A stretch of DNA of 33,378 bases from Lacunisphaera sp. (GCA_029945855.1 JAQSDJ010000033.1:6799-40176), one strand, 5' to 3'; shown: positions 15,558-22,463, counted from the first letter of the stretch. Made by a program: numbers and translations. Notes: generated from the letters alone by a model not told the origin.

Positions 15558-15560
15558 CCC

Positions 15561-16532
15561 ATGGCGACGCGACCCCGCACCCTCGGCGAGTGGCTTTCCT
15601 GGGCGGAACGGCAATACGCCCGGCACCAGCTCGCGCTCGGCCAGGTGGCGACCTCGGCGCATGACGAGGCGCTCTACCTGCTGCTGCGCACCCTGGACCT
15701 GCCGCTCGACAGCAAGCCCGCCGTCTTAAGGAAGAAAACCACGGCGGAGGAAAACACCCGCCTTGCCGAGGTCTTCCGCCGCCGGATCGAGGAACACGTG
15801 CCCGCGGCCTACCTCACGCGCGAGGCCTGGCTGGGCGAGCACCGCTTCTACGTCGACGAGCGCGTCATCATTCCGCGGTCCTATTTTCTGGAGATCATCC
15901 CTCAATTGGCGGAATTGTTCGGTTGTAGGGCGGGGTCGCTGACCCCGCCGCGATCGACTCGAAGGCAGAAAGGCGGGATCAGCGATCCCGCCCTACAGGG
16001 GATCCGGCTGCCCACCGTCAAGCGCGCCGTGGACGTGTGCACCGGCTCGGGCTGCCTCGCCATCCTGCTCGCGCACCAGTTCCCGGCGGCGAAGGTCGAC
16101 GCGATCGAGCTTTCCACCGACGCGCTGGCGGTCGCGAAGTTCAACGTCGCAACCCACCGGCTGGCCACACGCGTGAAGCTTCACCATTCCGATGTCTTCG
16201 ACGCGGTGCCCCGCGTGAAATACGACGTCATCCTCAGCAACCCGCCCTATGTGCCGACCCGGGAGCTGCGCGACCTGCCGGCCGAGTTCAGGAACGAGCC
16301 CACGATGGCGCTCGACGGCGGGCGCGACGGGCTCGACATCATCCGCAAGCTCCTGCGCCAGTCCCGCGAGCGGCTGCAGCCGCACGGGGTCGTGGTGCTG
16401 GAGGTCGGCGGCCTGCGCGCGGCGATGGACCGCGCCTTTCCCGAGCTCGACCTGCACTGGATGCACACGATGGATGGCGAGGACTGCGTCTGCCTGGTCC
16501 AGGCCCACCGGCTTCAGGCTTGGCGCGGTTGA
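15561..16532 (+). CDS. prmB: Ribosomal protein L3 glutamine methyltransferase (PrmB-like) with REPIN insertion
   Basis: PrmB N5-methylates a glutamine of ribosomal protein L3. The helical N-terminal domain (about 1-95, LGEWLSWAERQYARHQLALGQ) is followed by YVDERVIIPRS (about 94-104). Then comes an abnormal Arg/Pro/Gly-rich stretch at residues about 122-146, then the SAM motif I DVCTGSGCLA (about 158-167) and the catalytic SNPPYVPTRELRDLP block typical of PrmB (NPPY plus DLP-EFRNEP). The abnormal stretch is encoded by a family A REPIN (15924-15997). The frame stays open through it, so the protein has an extended linker between substrate-binding and methyltransferase domains. The total of 323 residues is slightly above the family norm of about 300-310. 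Whether it remains active is unknown. Confidence 0.85.
   Translation: MATRPRTLGEWLSWAERQYARHQLALGQVATSAHDEALYLLLRTLDLPLDSKPAVLRKKTTAEENTRLAEVFRRRIEEHVPAAYLTREAWLGEHRFYVDERVIIPRSYFLEIIPQLAELFGCRAGSLTPPRSTRRQKGGISDPALQGIRLPTVKRAVDVCTGSGCLAILLAHQFPAAKVDAIELSTDALAVAKFNVATHRLATRVKLHHSDVFDAVPRVKYDVILSNPPYVPTRELRDLPAEFRNEPTMALDGGRDGLDIIRKLLRQSRERLQPHGVVVLEVGGLRAAMDRAFPELDLHWMHTMDGEDCVCLVQAHRLQAWRG
15924..15997. repeat. REPIN-like repeat, family A, inside prmB
   Basis: This is a 74-nt element identical in architecture to 1249-1322: TGTAGGGCGGGGTC-GCT-GACCCCGCC, a 22-nt spacer, then GGCGGGATC-AGC-GATCCCGCC-CTACA. The left arm differs from the other copies by A-T to G-C on both sides of its hairpin, so base pairing is kept. 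It is read through in frame by prmB. Confidence 0.92.
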
Positions 16533-16556
16533 GGCGAGATCTTGCCATTGTCCGTT

Positions 16557-16605
16557 GGCCAGCGAGCTTGCTCGCGCTCTTCAGGCGCCCGCCAGCGGGC
16601 TGGCC
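16557..16605. repeat. REPIN-like double hairpin downstream of prmB
   Basis: Outer arms GGCCAGC (16557-16563) and GCTGGCC (16599-16605) enclose two hairpins, GCGAGC-TT-GCTCGC and GCCCGC-CA-GCGGGC. It lies 24 nt after the prmB stop and may also serve as a transcript end, though no T-tract follows. Confidence 0.75.
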
Positions 16606-16651
16606 TCCCGGTGCACCGTTCGGATAGGCAAACCCTGGCGGGAAATCATGG

Positions 16652-16882
16652 TCAATCGGATGAGCGCGTTTGAGGCGCGCTGGGGGTGGACTGGTAGTCC
16701 CGGCATTCGAGCCCGAGGCGCACGGTGGTGCCGTGGTGCGGCGACCGGGGATTGGTGCAGTAGCCGAAATCCGACCAGCCGCCGCCGGGGCGGAGGTGCT
16801 GGAAGCACGCACAGGCCTCGCTGCACGGCTGGATGATCCGCACCGGAGGTGGCGTGGGATCGTTTGCTTCCGGGACGGGCAT
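16652..16882 (-). CDS. Small cysteine-containing protein of unknown function
   Basis: The protein has 76 residues from ATG at 16882; a TTG at 16915 would add 11 residues. The pattern CSEACACFQHLRPGGGWSDFGYCTNP, followed by GLECRDYQS, gives five cysteines and conserved-looking Gly/Trp/Tyr positions. This suggests a small metal-binding or disulphide-stabilised domain. No signal peptide or membrane segment is seen. The family is not recognised. Coding is supported by its codon pattern and the Cys spacing only, so it could be a chance frame. Confidence 0.5.
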   Translation of the reverse strand: MPVPEANDPTPPPVRIIQPCSEACACFQHLRPGGGWSDFGYCTNPRSPHHGTTVRLGLECRDYQSTPSAPQTRSSD

Positions 16883-17102
16883 GGCGGGACGGAACCTATC
16901 CGGGAATGAGGGCAAAGGGCAACCGCCGGCCGGCTTTATAAGCGAGGGGAGTGGGCGGGATTAAGTTTGCCGCATTAAGATGGAACCCGGCCTTCCGCCG
17001 TCACCAAGCCTATGGTGGACAGGCCGGACGGGTTGATTTGGCGTGCGCAAAGAAACCGGTCACGGAGGACCGGTTCCACCCCAGGCAACTGCGTGAATCG
17101 CT

Positions 17103-17507
17103 TCAGGGTTTTTCCACCGTGATTTGACGCACCGGCAGACCGGCGGCCTGCCAGTCCTTGAAGGCGCCGGCGTTCGCGACGTTGCGGCCCTGCGCGGCGA
17201 GCACCTTGGCGACTTGGCCCGAGCGGTTGCCCGAGCGGCAATAGAGGATGATCTGCTGGTCGCCGGTCTTTTCCAGGAACTCCTTCCATTGCTGTTGGGC
17301 GCCGTCGAAATCGCTCTTCGGCAGCAGCACGGCCGGCGCGGCGACCCCGGTCGCGGCCCACTCGGCCGGCTCGCGCACGTCGACCAGCACGGCCGAGCCG
17401 GCGGCGACAAGTTTCGCGGCCTCGGCCGGCGTCAGCGGCGGCACGCCAGCGGCGCAGCCGGTGATGAACGAGACGAGAAGGGAGCACAGCAGGAGGCAAA
17501 GTTTCAT
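17103..17507 (-). CDS. Rhodanese-like lipoprotein
   Basis: This 134-residue protein begins with a lipoprotein signal (SLLVSFITGC, lipobox Cys18). It continues with a single rhodanese domain: LTPAEAAKLVAAGSAVLVDVREPAEW, a segment with PKSDF, and the active-site loop YCRSGNRSGQVAKVL with the sulphur-carrying Cys (about residue 89), ending DWQAAGLPV. The loop CRSGNRS is the typical six-residue phosphate/sulphur-binding loop. It would be attached to a membrane on the periplasmic side. The start ATG follows GCCTCCTCTC. It is probably monocistronic. Confidence 0.9.
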   Translation of the reverse strand: MKLCLLLCSLLVSFITGCAAGVPPLTPAEAAKLVAAGSAVLVDVREPAEWAATGVAAPAVLLPKSDFDGAQQQWKEFLEKTGDQQIILYCRSGNRSGQVAKVLAAQGRNVANAGAFKDWQAAGLPVRQITVEKP

Positions 17508-17590
17508 GAGAGGAGGCGGCGGGCACCGTCCGTTCAGTGGGGATAAATCGCAAAATAAAAATTCACGAGACTCGCCTCGGCGGCTTGAAT

Positions 17591-17651
17591 TGTAGGTCGG
17601 GGTTTATCCCCGGGGTGTCGGGCGTAAAGGGCCCTTTATACCCGACCTACA
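17591..17651. repeat. REPIN-like repeat, family B (copy 1)
   Basis: The arm TGTAGGTCGGGGTTTATCCCCG (split: TGTAGGTCGG + GGTTTATCCCCG) faces an inverted arm ending CCCGACCTACA. Each arm contains its own hairpin (GGGG-TTTAT-CCCC and CGGGCGTAAAGGG/CCCTTTATACCCG). A shorter relative lies at 20988-21035. Confidence 0.8.
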
Positions 17652-17707
17652 GTGCGGCATTTACGAACGCGTGTATCGATATTCGGATAGGCTCTACGCG
17701 AGTGCAT

Positions 17708-17736
17708 AAAAAAAGAGCCGGCGGGAGCCGGCTCTT
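17708..17736 (-). terminator. Intrinsic terminator of the Gly-rich protein gene
   Basis: On the minus strand, a perfect 10-bp stem AAGAGCCGGC/GCCGGCTCTT with a TCCC loop (17736-17713) is followed by a run of seven T. It lies 27 nt after the stop of the Gly-rich protein gene. Confidence 0.92.
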
Positions 17737-17762
17737 GGGTGCGGACAGGGCGGATGACGTGG

Positions 17763-18053
17763 TCAGGCCTTGGGCGGGATGGGGCAGTTGGCCTGGTTGC
17801 CGGTGCCGTCCTTCGCTCCCTTGCCGGGGGCGGTCGTCTTGCCGGAACCGTCCTTCACGGGCGTGCCGTTGGAGTTCGGGTTGCCGCGGTTGGGATTCAC
17901 CGACTGGCCGGAGCCGTCGCGCACCGGGACGCCGCCGCCGTTGCCGCGATTGCCGCCGCCCCCACCGCCGCTGCCGCCGCGGGCATAGGCCGTGGTGCCG
18001 AGCAGAAGCCCGGCGCTGATGAGGGAGGTGAGGAGGATGATTTTTGTTTTCAT
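17763..18053 (-). CDS. Small secreted glycine-rich protein
   Basis: This 96-residue protein has a clear signal peptide (about 1-24, IILLTSLISAGLLLGTTAYA) and a low-complexity Gly/Asn mature region. The unit [VT]PV[RK]DGSG[QK] occurs twice (VPVRDGSGQ and TPVKDGSGK), with a third weaker GAKDGTGN. A single Cys lies near the end (NQANCPIPPKA). No known domain is recognised; it may be a surface or matrix protein. A strong terminator follows, supporting a real single-gene transcript. The ATG is preceded by ATCAAACAT, with no Shine-Dalgarno sequence. Confidence 0.7.
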   Translation of the reverse strand: MKTKIILLTSLISAGLLLGTTAYARGGSGGGGGGNRGNGGGVPVRDGSGQSVNPNRGNPNSNGTPVKDGSGKTTAPGKGAKDGTGNQANCPIPPKA

Positions 18054-18168
18054 ATGTTTGATGATTTCATCCAGTCCAACTCCGGTGCGCCTCCGATATT
18101 ACAGGCCCGGACGAAATATCCGAAATCTGGTCCTTGGCTGTTTTCAATGGGCGGCTGGTAAGTCTATT

Positions 18169-18388
18169 CCCTGAGGTTTGGGGAACCACTAATGAGTTTC
18201 GCCAATGGGGCGAAACTTTGGATTACTCCTTCGACTAATCGTCTCCGGTTCAGGTTTCGGGGTCTGCTGATCGCAGACCGGGAAAGCCAGCCGGCGATCA
18301 GCCGGCCCTCGAAACCCAGTGGCGGAGACGATTAGTCGGAGCCTGATCTTTAAGGACTCATCGTTGATTAATCCCAATAGTGGTAAAA
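18169..18388 (+). ncRNA. Structured element, copy 1 (candidate ncRNA or structured repeat)
   Basis: About 220 nt fold into a closed multi-helix structure. The closing stem is ACCACTA/TAGTGGT (18185-18191/18378-18384). Hairpin AGTTTCGCC/GGCGAAACT is at 18195-18203/18209-18217. A perfect 16-bp helix CGACTAATCGTCTCCG (18232-18247) pairs with 18323-18338. Helix GGTTTCG/CGAAACC is at 18253-18259/18310-18316. Inner hairpins are GGTCTGC/GCAGACC (loop TGATC, 18261-18279) and GCCGGC/GCCGGC (loop GATCA, 18290-18306), with mutually complementary loops. A 3' hairpin is at 18354-18374. Strand and transcription are not established; plus is given because the sigma operon follows on that strand. Confidence 0.6.
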
Positions 18389-18412
18389 CAACTCCGCTGC
18401 TTGGGTCAGCTC

Positions 18413-18632
18413 CCCTGAAGTTTGGGAACCACTAATCAGTTTCTCCAATGGGAGAAACTTGGGACTACCCCTCCGACTGATCGTCTCCGGTTCAGGTTCC
18501 GGGGAGTCCGCTGATCGCGGACTGGGAAGAACAGCCTGCGATTAGCAGGCCCCAAAGCCAATCGGCGGCGACGATGAGTCGCCGCACACCTCCAAGGATT
18601 CATCCATTGATGAATCCCATTAGTGGTAAAAA
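18413..18632 (+). ncRNA. Structured element, copy 2 (candidate ncRNA or structured repeat)
   Basis: This is a tandem copy of 18169-18388 at a 244-nt period. The closing stem is a perfect 9 bp, ACCACTAAT/ATTAGTGGT (18428-18436/18619-18627). Hairpin AGTTTCTCC/GGAGAAACT is at 18438-18459. Inner hairpins are AGTCCGC/GCGGACT (18505-18523, loop TGATC) and GCCTGC/GCAGGC (18534-18550, loop GATTA). The 3' hairpin GGATTCATC/GATGAATCC is perfect. The long helix 18474-18489/18566-18581 pairs at 14 of 16 positions and competes with a local hairpin GCGGCGAC/GTCGCCGC (18565-18585). Relative to copy 1, four base pairs changed on both sides while pairing was kept. Confidence 0.6.
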
Positions 18633-18748
18633 TTCTGGGGCTTGGAGATCACGACATTGGCTTTACCCACTGAAAACAGCGATGGGCCCGAAAACTTTTG
18701 CGTCGATTCCGCTGTAATACAGGCTGCCCGTCGGGGTTAATCCCCACG

Positions 18749-19378
18749 GTGAATACTGCCTGCCTGCCCCCGTTTCTGCTGCTGCTCGCCGACTGGCTCG
18801 TCGGGCGGAGCGAAAGCGTGGCCCCGGTCGAGGCCCCCGCCGGGGACGAGGAGGCGGGCTGGATGATCCGGGTGGCGGCCGGGGACGAGGCCGGGCTGCA
18901 GCGCCTCTATGACCGGTGGAAACGCCCGCTCCTGAGTTTTTTCTACCGTTCGCTGGGCTCGCATGCCGATGCCGAGGACCTGGCGCTGGAGGTTTTTGTG
19001 CGGCTGCACCGTTCCGCCGCGGCCTACCGGCCGACCGCGAAGTTCTCGACCTACCTGTTTCACATCGCGCAGAACCTGCTGCGCAACGAACTGCGCCGCC
19101 GCCGTCGCAAGCCCGCCGATGCGGTGCCGCCCGAATTATTCGAGGCACTGCCGCAGGAAAACGAGCCGGACCGACGGCTGGCCGAACTGGAGGAGGTCTT
19201 TCAGCAGGCCCTCCTGCGGCTGCCGGAAAAACAGCGGACGGCGCTGCTGCTCATCCAACAACAGCAAATGGATTATCCCACCGCGGCGGCGGCGCTGCGC
19301 CTGACGGAAAACGCGCTGCGCGTGCTAGTGCATCGCGCACGACAATTGCTTAAAACCGAAATGGAGGCCCTGACATGA
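18749..19378 (+). CDS. ECF-type RNA polymerase sigma factor
   Basis: The start is assigned to GTG at 18749 (209 residues); the ATG at 18863 (MIRVAAGDEAGLQRLYDRW) is an alternative that keeps both domains. Region 2 covers about residues 40-112, with DEAGLQRLYDRWKRPLLSFFYRSLGSHADAEDLALEVFVRL and the promoter-melting part KFSTYLFHIAQNLLRNELRRRRRK. Region 4 covers about 150-205 (ALLRLPEKQRTALLLIQQQQMDYPTAAAALRLTENALRVLVHRARQLLK) with a helix-turn-helix. No other domains are present, so it is an ECF (group 4) factor. The stop overlaps the next ATG (ATGA), which encodes a membrane protein that is probably its anti-sigma partner. A short palindrome GGGGTTAATCCCC (18734-18746) immediately precedes the start. 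Confidence 0.88.
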   Translation: MNTACLPPFLLLLADWLVGRSESVAPVEAPAGDEEAGWMIRVAAGDEAGLQRLYDRWKRPLLSFFYRSLGSHADAEDLALEVFVRLHRSAAAYRPTAKFSTYLFHIAQNLLRNELRRRRRKPADAVPPELFEALPQENEPDRRLAELEEVFQQALLRLPEKQRTALLLIQQQQMDYPTAAAALRLTENALRVLVHRARQLLKTEMEALT

Positions 19379-19761
19379 AACCCGACCCACGTTCCACTCC
19401 GTCCGATGACGATCTCGACCGGCTGCTTGCCCGTCGCTACCACGACACTTCGCCCGAGTTTGAAGCCCGCTGGGTGGCGCTGAAGCGCGAACTGCGGCAG
19501 GCGCCGCCGCGTGCCCGGCTGCTGCCGGCGTGGCGGCTGACCGGCTGGTTCGGGGCGGTGGGTGCCCTGGGTGCCGCCGCGGCCATCGCCTTCGTCATGT
19601 ATTCCGCCCGTCCTGCCACCTCGTCGTCCCCGGAACTGACCCCGCAGGTGCGTGAACTGCTGGCCCTCGACGAAAGTTTGGGTCGCGCCTTGCCCCTGCT
19701 GGACGAGGAAACCCGCACCGCCCTGCTGCACTTGTCCGCGAGCACCCCCACCTCCCGCTAA
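19375..19761 (+). CDS. Probable anti-sigma factor (single-pass membrane protein)
   Basis: This 128-residue protein has a charged cytosolic N-terminal part (1-50, including DDDLDRLLARRYHDTSPEFEARWVALKREL), one membrane segment (about 56-78, GWFGAVGALGAAAAIAFVMY) and a periplasmic tail of about 50 residues (PELTPQVRELLALDESLGRALPLLDEETRTALLHL). It overlaps the sigma gene by 4 nt. Position and topology fit an anti-sigma factor, but no zinc-binding HxxxCxxC motif is present, so it is not a ZAS-type. The assignment rests on context. Confidence 0.65.
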   Translation: MKPDPRSTPSDDDLDRLLARRYHDTSPEFEARWVALKRELRQAPPRARLLPAWRLTGWFGAVGALGAAAAIAFVMYSARPATSSSPELTPQVRELLALDESLGRALPLLDEETRTALLHLSASTPTSR

Positions 19762-19768
19762 ACCGGCC

Positions 19769-20227
19769 ATGAAAACCTCCCTTTGTCTGTTTTTGTCCAT
19801 TCTCCTGCTGCCTGCGGCGATGTTGCGCGCCGCCGATCCCGCGCCGGCCCAACCGACCGCATCCGCCACCAAGGAGGTGGATCTGGCCGCTCTCGAGCGA
19901 TTCCTCGACCTCCCTGATGAGGAACTCGACCAGATGCAGCGGGCGATCGCCCTCATCCGGGCCATGGGTCCCGCGGAACGGGCGGAGCTGCACAAGGCCA
20001 TGAACCATTTCCGCAGCCTGCCCGAAACCCAACGCCGGCAGTTGCGGCAAGGCTGGGGCGCCCTCGAGTCCGGGCTGCAGGACGCCTGGCGGCGGATGAT
20101 GCAGTCCGCGACCCCGGAGCGGCGCGCGGAAATCCAGCAAAAGCTCCAGGCGCTGCCACCGGAGAAAAAGGCGGAATACCGCCGCCAGCTCGCCGAGGAA
20201 TACCTCCGGCAGGAAGCCAAGAAATAG
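19769..20227 (+). CDS. Secreted DUF3106-like helical protein
   Basis: The protein has 152 residues from ATG 19769, with a signal peptide (about 1-22, FLSILLLPAAMLRAAD). A charged helical region follows with repeated short helices of the type AALERFLDLPDEELDQMQRAIALI, ETQRRQLRQGWGAL, ERRAEIQQKLQALPPEKKAEYRRQL. The L-P-x-E-x-R-x-x-L pattern is like DUF3106 and other periplasmic sensor-type helical proteins (Spy/CpxP-like in style). It lies 7 nt after the anti-sigma candidate, so it is in the same operon. It may be a periplasmic sensor for the sigma system, which is inference. Confidence 0.65.
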   Translation: MKTSLCLFLSILLLPAAMLRAADPAPAQPTASATKEVDLAALERFLDLPDEELDQMQRAIALIRAMGPAERAELHKAMNHFRSLPETQRRQLRQGWGALESGLQDAWRRMMQSATPERRAEIQQKLQALPPEKKAEYRRQLAEEYLRQEAKK

Positions 20228-20284
20228 CCGCCACCGGTAATAACGGCGGCCGGGCGGGGTTTCACCGGAGACAATCCTCCTCCC

Positions 20285-20974
20285 ATGAAAATCCTGACAA
20301 CGACCGCATTGGTTCTAATTTCCGCCAGCCTGCTGTCCGCCCGCCCGGCTGACCGTGGCCAAGGCCGGGGCAATGGCCCGCGCGACGGCTGCACCGGCGC
20401 GTGTGCCGTCCAGGCGGGATCGACCACCCCGCTGACCCTGAGTGCATCCGCCCAAACGGCCTTGCGCTTCCAGATCGACGAGGAGCGCATGGCCGGCGAG
20501 CTCTACCAGGCGTTCGGCGAAAAACTGGACGCGAGGCCTTTTAAAAACATCCCGCGCGCCGAGGCGCGGCACCGGCAGCTGCTGGAAAACCTCGCGACCC
20601 GGGCGGGCCTGGCCCCGGCCAAGACAACGACCGCCGGACGTTTTGAAACCCCGGCCATCCAGGCACGGTATGACGCCTTGCTGGCGCGCGGCCAGACCTC
20701 GTTGATCGAGGCGCTCAAGGTCGGGGCGTTGGTCGAGGAGCAGGACATCGCCGACCTGCGGGTGCTGGCGGCGGCGACGGACAGTCCCGAGCTGAAGTCC
20801 GCGGTGACGGCGCTCGAGCAGGGCTCGCGGCACCACTTGAACGCCTTTGTGCGGAATCTCCGGTCGCGCGGGATTGATTATGTCGCGCAGATACTCACTC
20901 CGGCCGAAGTGAAGGAGATCACCGCGGCGGCCCCGGGCCGGCCGGGCAGAGGGCGCGGCAATCGGGCGGGCTAG
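20285..20974 (+). CDS. DUF2202 domain secreted protein
   Basis: This 229-residue protein has a signal peptide (about 1-20) and a DUF2202 ferritin-like helical domain (about 55-215). Typical elements are LRFQIDEERMAGELYQAFGEKL, FKNIPRAEARHRQLLENL, LIEALKVGALVEEQDIADL and EQGSRHHLNAFVRNL. These carry Glu and His residues in the E-x-x-x-A and E-x-x-H-x-x-x-L positions that could bind a di-metal site. The C-terminal tail is Gly/Arg-rich (AAPGRPGRGRGNRAG). The biochemical role of DUF2202 is not known. It is the last gene of the sigma-factor cluster, 57 nt after the DUF3106-like gene. Confidence 0.8.
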   Translation: MKILTTTALVLISASLLSARPADRGQGRGNGPRDGCTGACAVQAGSTTPLTLSASAQTALRFQIDEERMAGELYQAFGEKLDARPFKNIPRAEARHRQLLENLATRAGLAPAKTTTAGRFETPAIQARYDALLARGQTSLIEALKVGALVEEQDIADLRVLAAATDSPELKSAVTALEQGSRHHLNAFVRNLRSRGIDYVAQILTPAEVKEITAAAPGRPGRGRGNRAG

Positions 20975-20987
20975 CCAGGCCGCCATG

Positions 20988-21035
20988 GAGGTCGGGGTTT
21001 ATCCCCGACACGTCGGGCGTAAAGCCCGACCTACA
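20988..21035. repeat. REPIN-like repeat, family B (copy 2, short)
   Basis: AGGTCGGGGTTTATCCCCGAC is matched as a hairpin arm by CGTCGGGCGTAAAGCCCGAC-CTACA on the right side (the two parts are shown unbroken only up to 20 nt elsewhere). The element lies between the convergent DUF2202 and methyltransferase genes. Confidence 0.75.
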
Positions 21036-21064
21036 ATTACGGCCACGAAAATATTGAAACCGCC

Positions 21065-21676
21065 CTAAAGCTTCGCGGCCCCGCGGCGTGCCAGCACCTG
21101 CACCACGGCGGCGCGGCCGGAGTGGCCCGCGCCCTCGATCACATCGCGTTCGCACTCGCGCGCGATGAGGAGATCGAGACCAGCCAGTTCCCCGCGCAAT
21201 CCGGCGAGTGTTGGGAGAAGTGTCACCTCCTTCGGTCCGCCGGTGCCGAAGGCGAGTTGCGCCGGCGTGTAGGCTTCGAGGAGGAGGACCCCACCCGGTT
21301 GCAGCCCGGCCACGGCCTGAGCATATACCCGGGCGCGCAGTTCCGGGGGCAGGTGGAGGAAGATCGAGACGATGGCGGCCCAGGTTCCGGGTTGAATCGC
21401 GTAATCCGCCAGATCCGCCACGGTGGTCGCAAGAGCGAGATTACGCTCCGTGGCGAGCCGCCGGGCCTTGGCGAGGCCGGTGGCGGATTGGTCCACCGCG
21501 GTGACGGCGTAGCCGCGAGAAGCCAGGAACACGGCGTTGCGACCCTCGCCCTCGCCGAGGCAGAGCACCGGCCCGGCGGGAATGTGCCCGGCGCACGCGC
21601 GCAGGAAATCGTTCGGCTCCGTGCCGAAGACAAAGTCCGCGGTGGCGTAGCGGTTGTCCCAGAAGGCGGGGTTCAT
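21065..21676 (-). CDS. SAM-dependent class I methyltransferase (TehB/thiopurine-like)
   Basis: This 203-residue protein begins MNPAFWDNRYATADFVFGTEPNDFL. This N-terminal pattern, with W-D-x-R-Y-x-x-x-x-F-x-Y/F-G-x-x-P-N, is typical of TehB/thiopurine-type methyltransferases. SAM motif I is LCLGEGEGRN (38-47); the acidic residue after the next strand is in TAVDQSATGL. A later GGVLLLEAYTPAQLAFGTGGP segment matches the family. The substrate may be a small nucleophile such as an oxyanion metalloid or thiol; this cannot be set. It follows the Tll0287-like gene by 24 nt on the same strand, and the two may be co-transcribed. Confidence 0.85.
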   Translation of the reverse strand: MNPAFWDNRYATADFVFGTEPNDFLRACAGHIPAGPVLCLGEGEGRNAVFLASRGYAVTAVDQSATGLAKARRLATERNLALATTVADLADYAIQPGTWAAIVSIFLHLPPELRARVYAQAVAGLQPGGVLLLEAYTPAQLAFGTGGPKEVTLLPTLAGLRGELAGLDLLIARECERDVIEGAGHSGRAAVVQVLARRGAAKL

Positions 21677-21700
21677 GCAGCGCCGCGGAATCCGGTCGGC

Positions 21701-22345
21701 TCAGGGTTTCTTGGCCGGCGCGGCGGCCACGGACACGCGGATGACGCCGCGCCATTGGTAGACGGAGTAATTGACGGCCTTGTCCTCGGGATAGAGCTTC
21801 TCGAGTTTGGTTTTGACGCTGGGCAGCAGCGTATCGGTCGGGCCGTGGCAAACGACGCAGGACGACATGACGCTGATGGGGCGGTAGACACGCCATTCCT
21901 CCGGCACTGAGCCCGCGGCCGGGACGTGTTGCACAAGCACTTTCGGCGGGCTGTTGCCGTCCATCATCTCCTTCTGGATGGAGATCAGCGCGGCGAGATC
22001 GGCGTTGTCCGGGGCGTTGGCGACGCTGCGGACCAGGAGGCTGGTGCGCTTGACCGACGTGATGTGGGGTTTGCCGGTGGCCGGCGCCGGCAGGGTGAGG
22101 TTTTTCAGGTGCAGCACATCGATGGCGTCCTCCGCCGTCTGCTTGGCCAGCACCTGGCTGGTCTCGCGGATCAGCCGGTTGCCGACGAACGTGATAGCAT
22201 CCTCGCCAACCTGCCGGATCTCCGCGACGGCGGCGTCATCAGGATCCACCCAGGTGAACTTCAATTCGGTGATGGGTGCCAGCGGTTCGGCGCCCATCAC
22301 AGTGACGCTTAAGAGCAGGGTGAGGAGGGTCGGGGGTATTTTCAT
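21701..22345 (-). CDS. Periplasmic Tll0287-like (DUF3365) haem-binding protein
   Basis: This 214-residue protein has a signal peptide (about 1-19). A Tll0287-like/DUF3365 domain covers about 40-205, including DAAVAEIRQVGEDAITFVGNRLIRETSQVL and VQHVPAAGSVPEEWRVYRPI. The c-type haem motif CVVCH (Cys163, Cys166, His167), in MSSCVVCHGPTD, is intact. The family includes PAS-like haem proteins used as redox or gas sensors or as electron carriers. It contains no kinase or other output domain here, so it is a stand-alone periplasmic protein. The start ATG follows CTTTACCCC. Confidence 0.85.
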   Translation of the reverse strand: MKIPPTLLTLLLSVTVMGAEPLAPITELKFTWVDPDDAAVAEIRQVGEDAITFVGNRLIRETSQVLAKQTAEDAIDVLHLKNLTLPAPATGKPHITSVKRTSLLVRSVANAPDNADLAALISIQKEMMDGNSPPKVLVQHVPAAGSVPEEWRVYRPISVMSSCVVCHGPTDTLLPSVKTKLEKLYPEDKAVNYSVYQWRGVIRVSVAAAPAKKP

Positions 22346-22463
22346 GGGGTAAAGTATTTACCGACGCAGTGAGTCTGTCACGAGGCGGGGCAAAAGGCAA
22401 TCCGGGCGGCAGCCGCGGACATCATGGCGGCTGATCATCCCGCCGCCGCGGGATTGGGTTTGC

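Larger units (their letters stand above)
18138..18679. repeat. Unit bounded by 14-nt inverted repeats enclosing the tandem structured element
   Basis: CTGTTTTCAATGGG (18138-18151) and CCCACTGAAAACAG (18666-18679) are inverted with one mismatch. They flank the two structured copies and could be the ends of a small mobile cassette or MITE. No transposase or clear target-site duplication was found. Confidence 0.45.

Noticed and set aside
17591-17651. Intrinsic terminator call for the family B repeat
   Set aside because: No T-tract follows on either strand, and a relative exists at 20988-21035, so a repeat is the better description.
18096-18733. Direct repeats TTACAGGC-like around the structured tandem as target-site duplication
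   Set aside because: TATTACAGGCCCG and TAATACAGGCTGCCCG are similar but differ in spacing and length, so they do not support a duplication.
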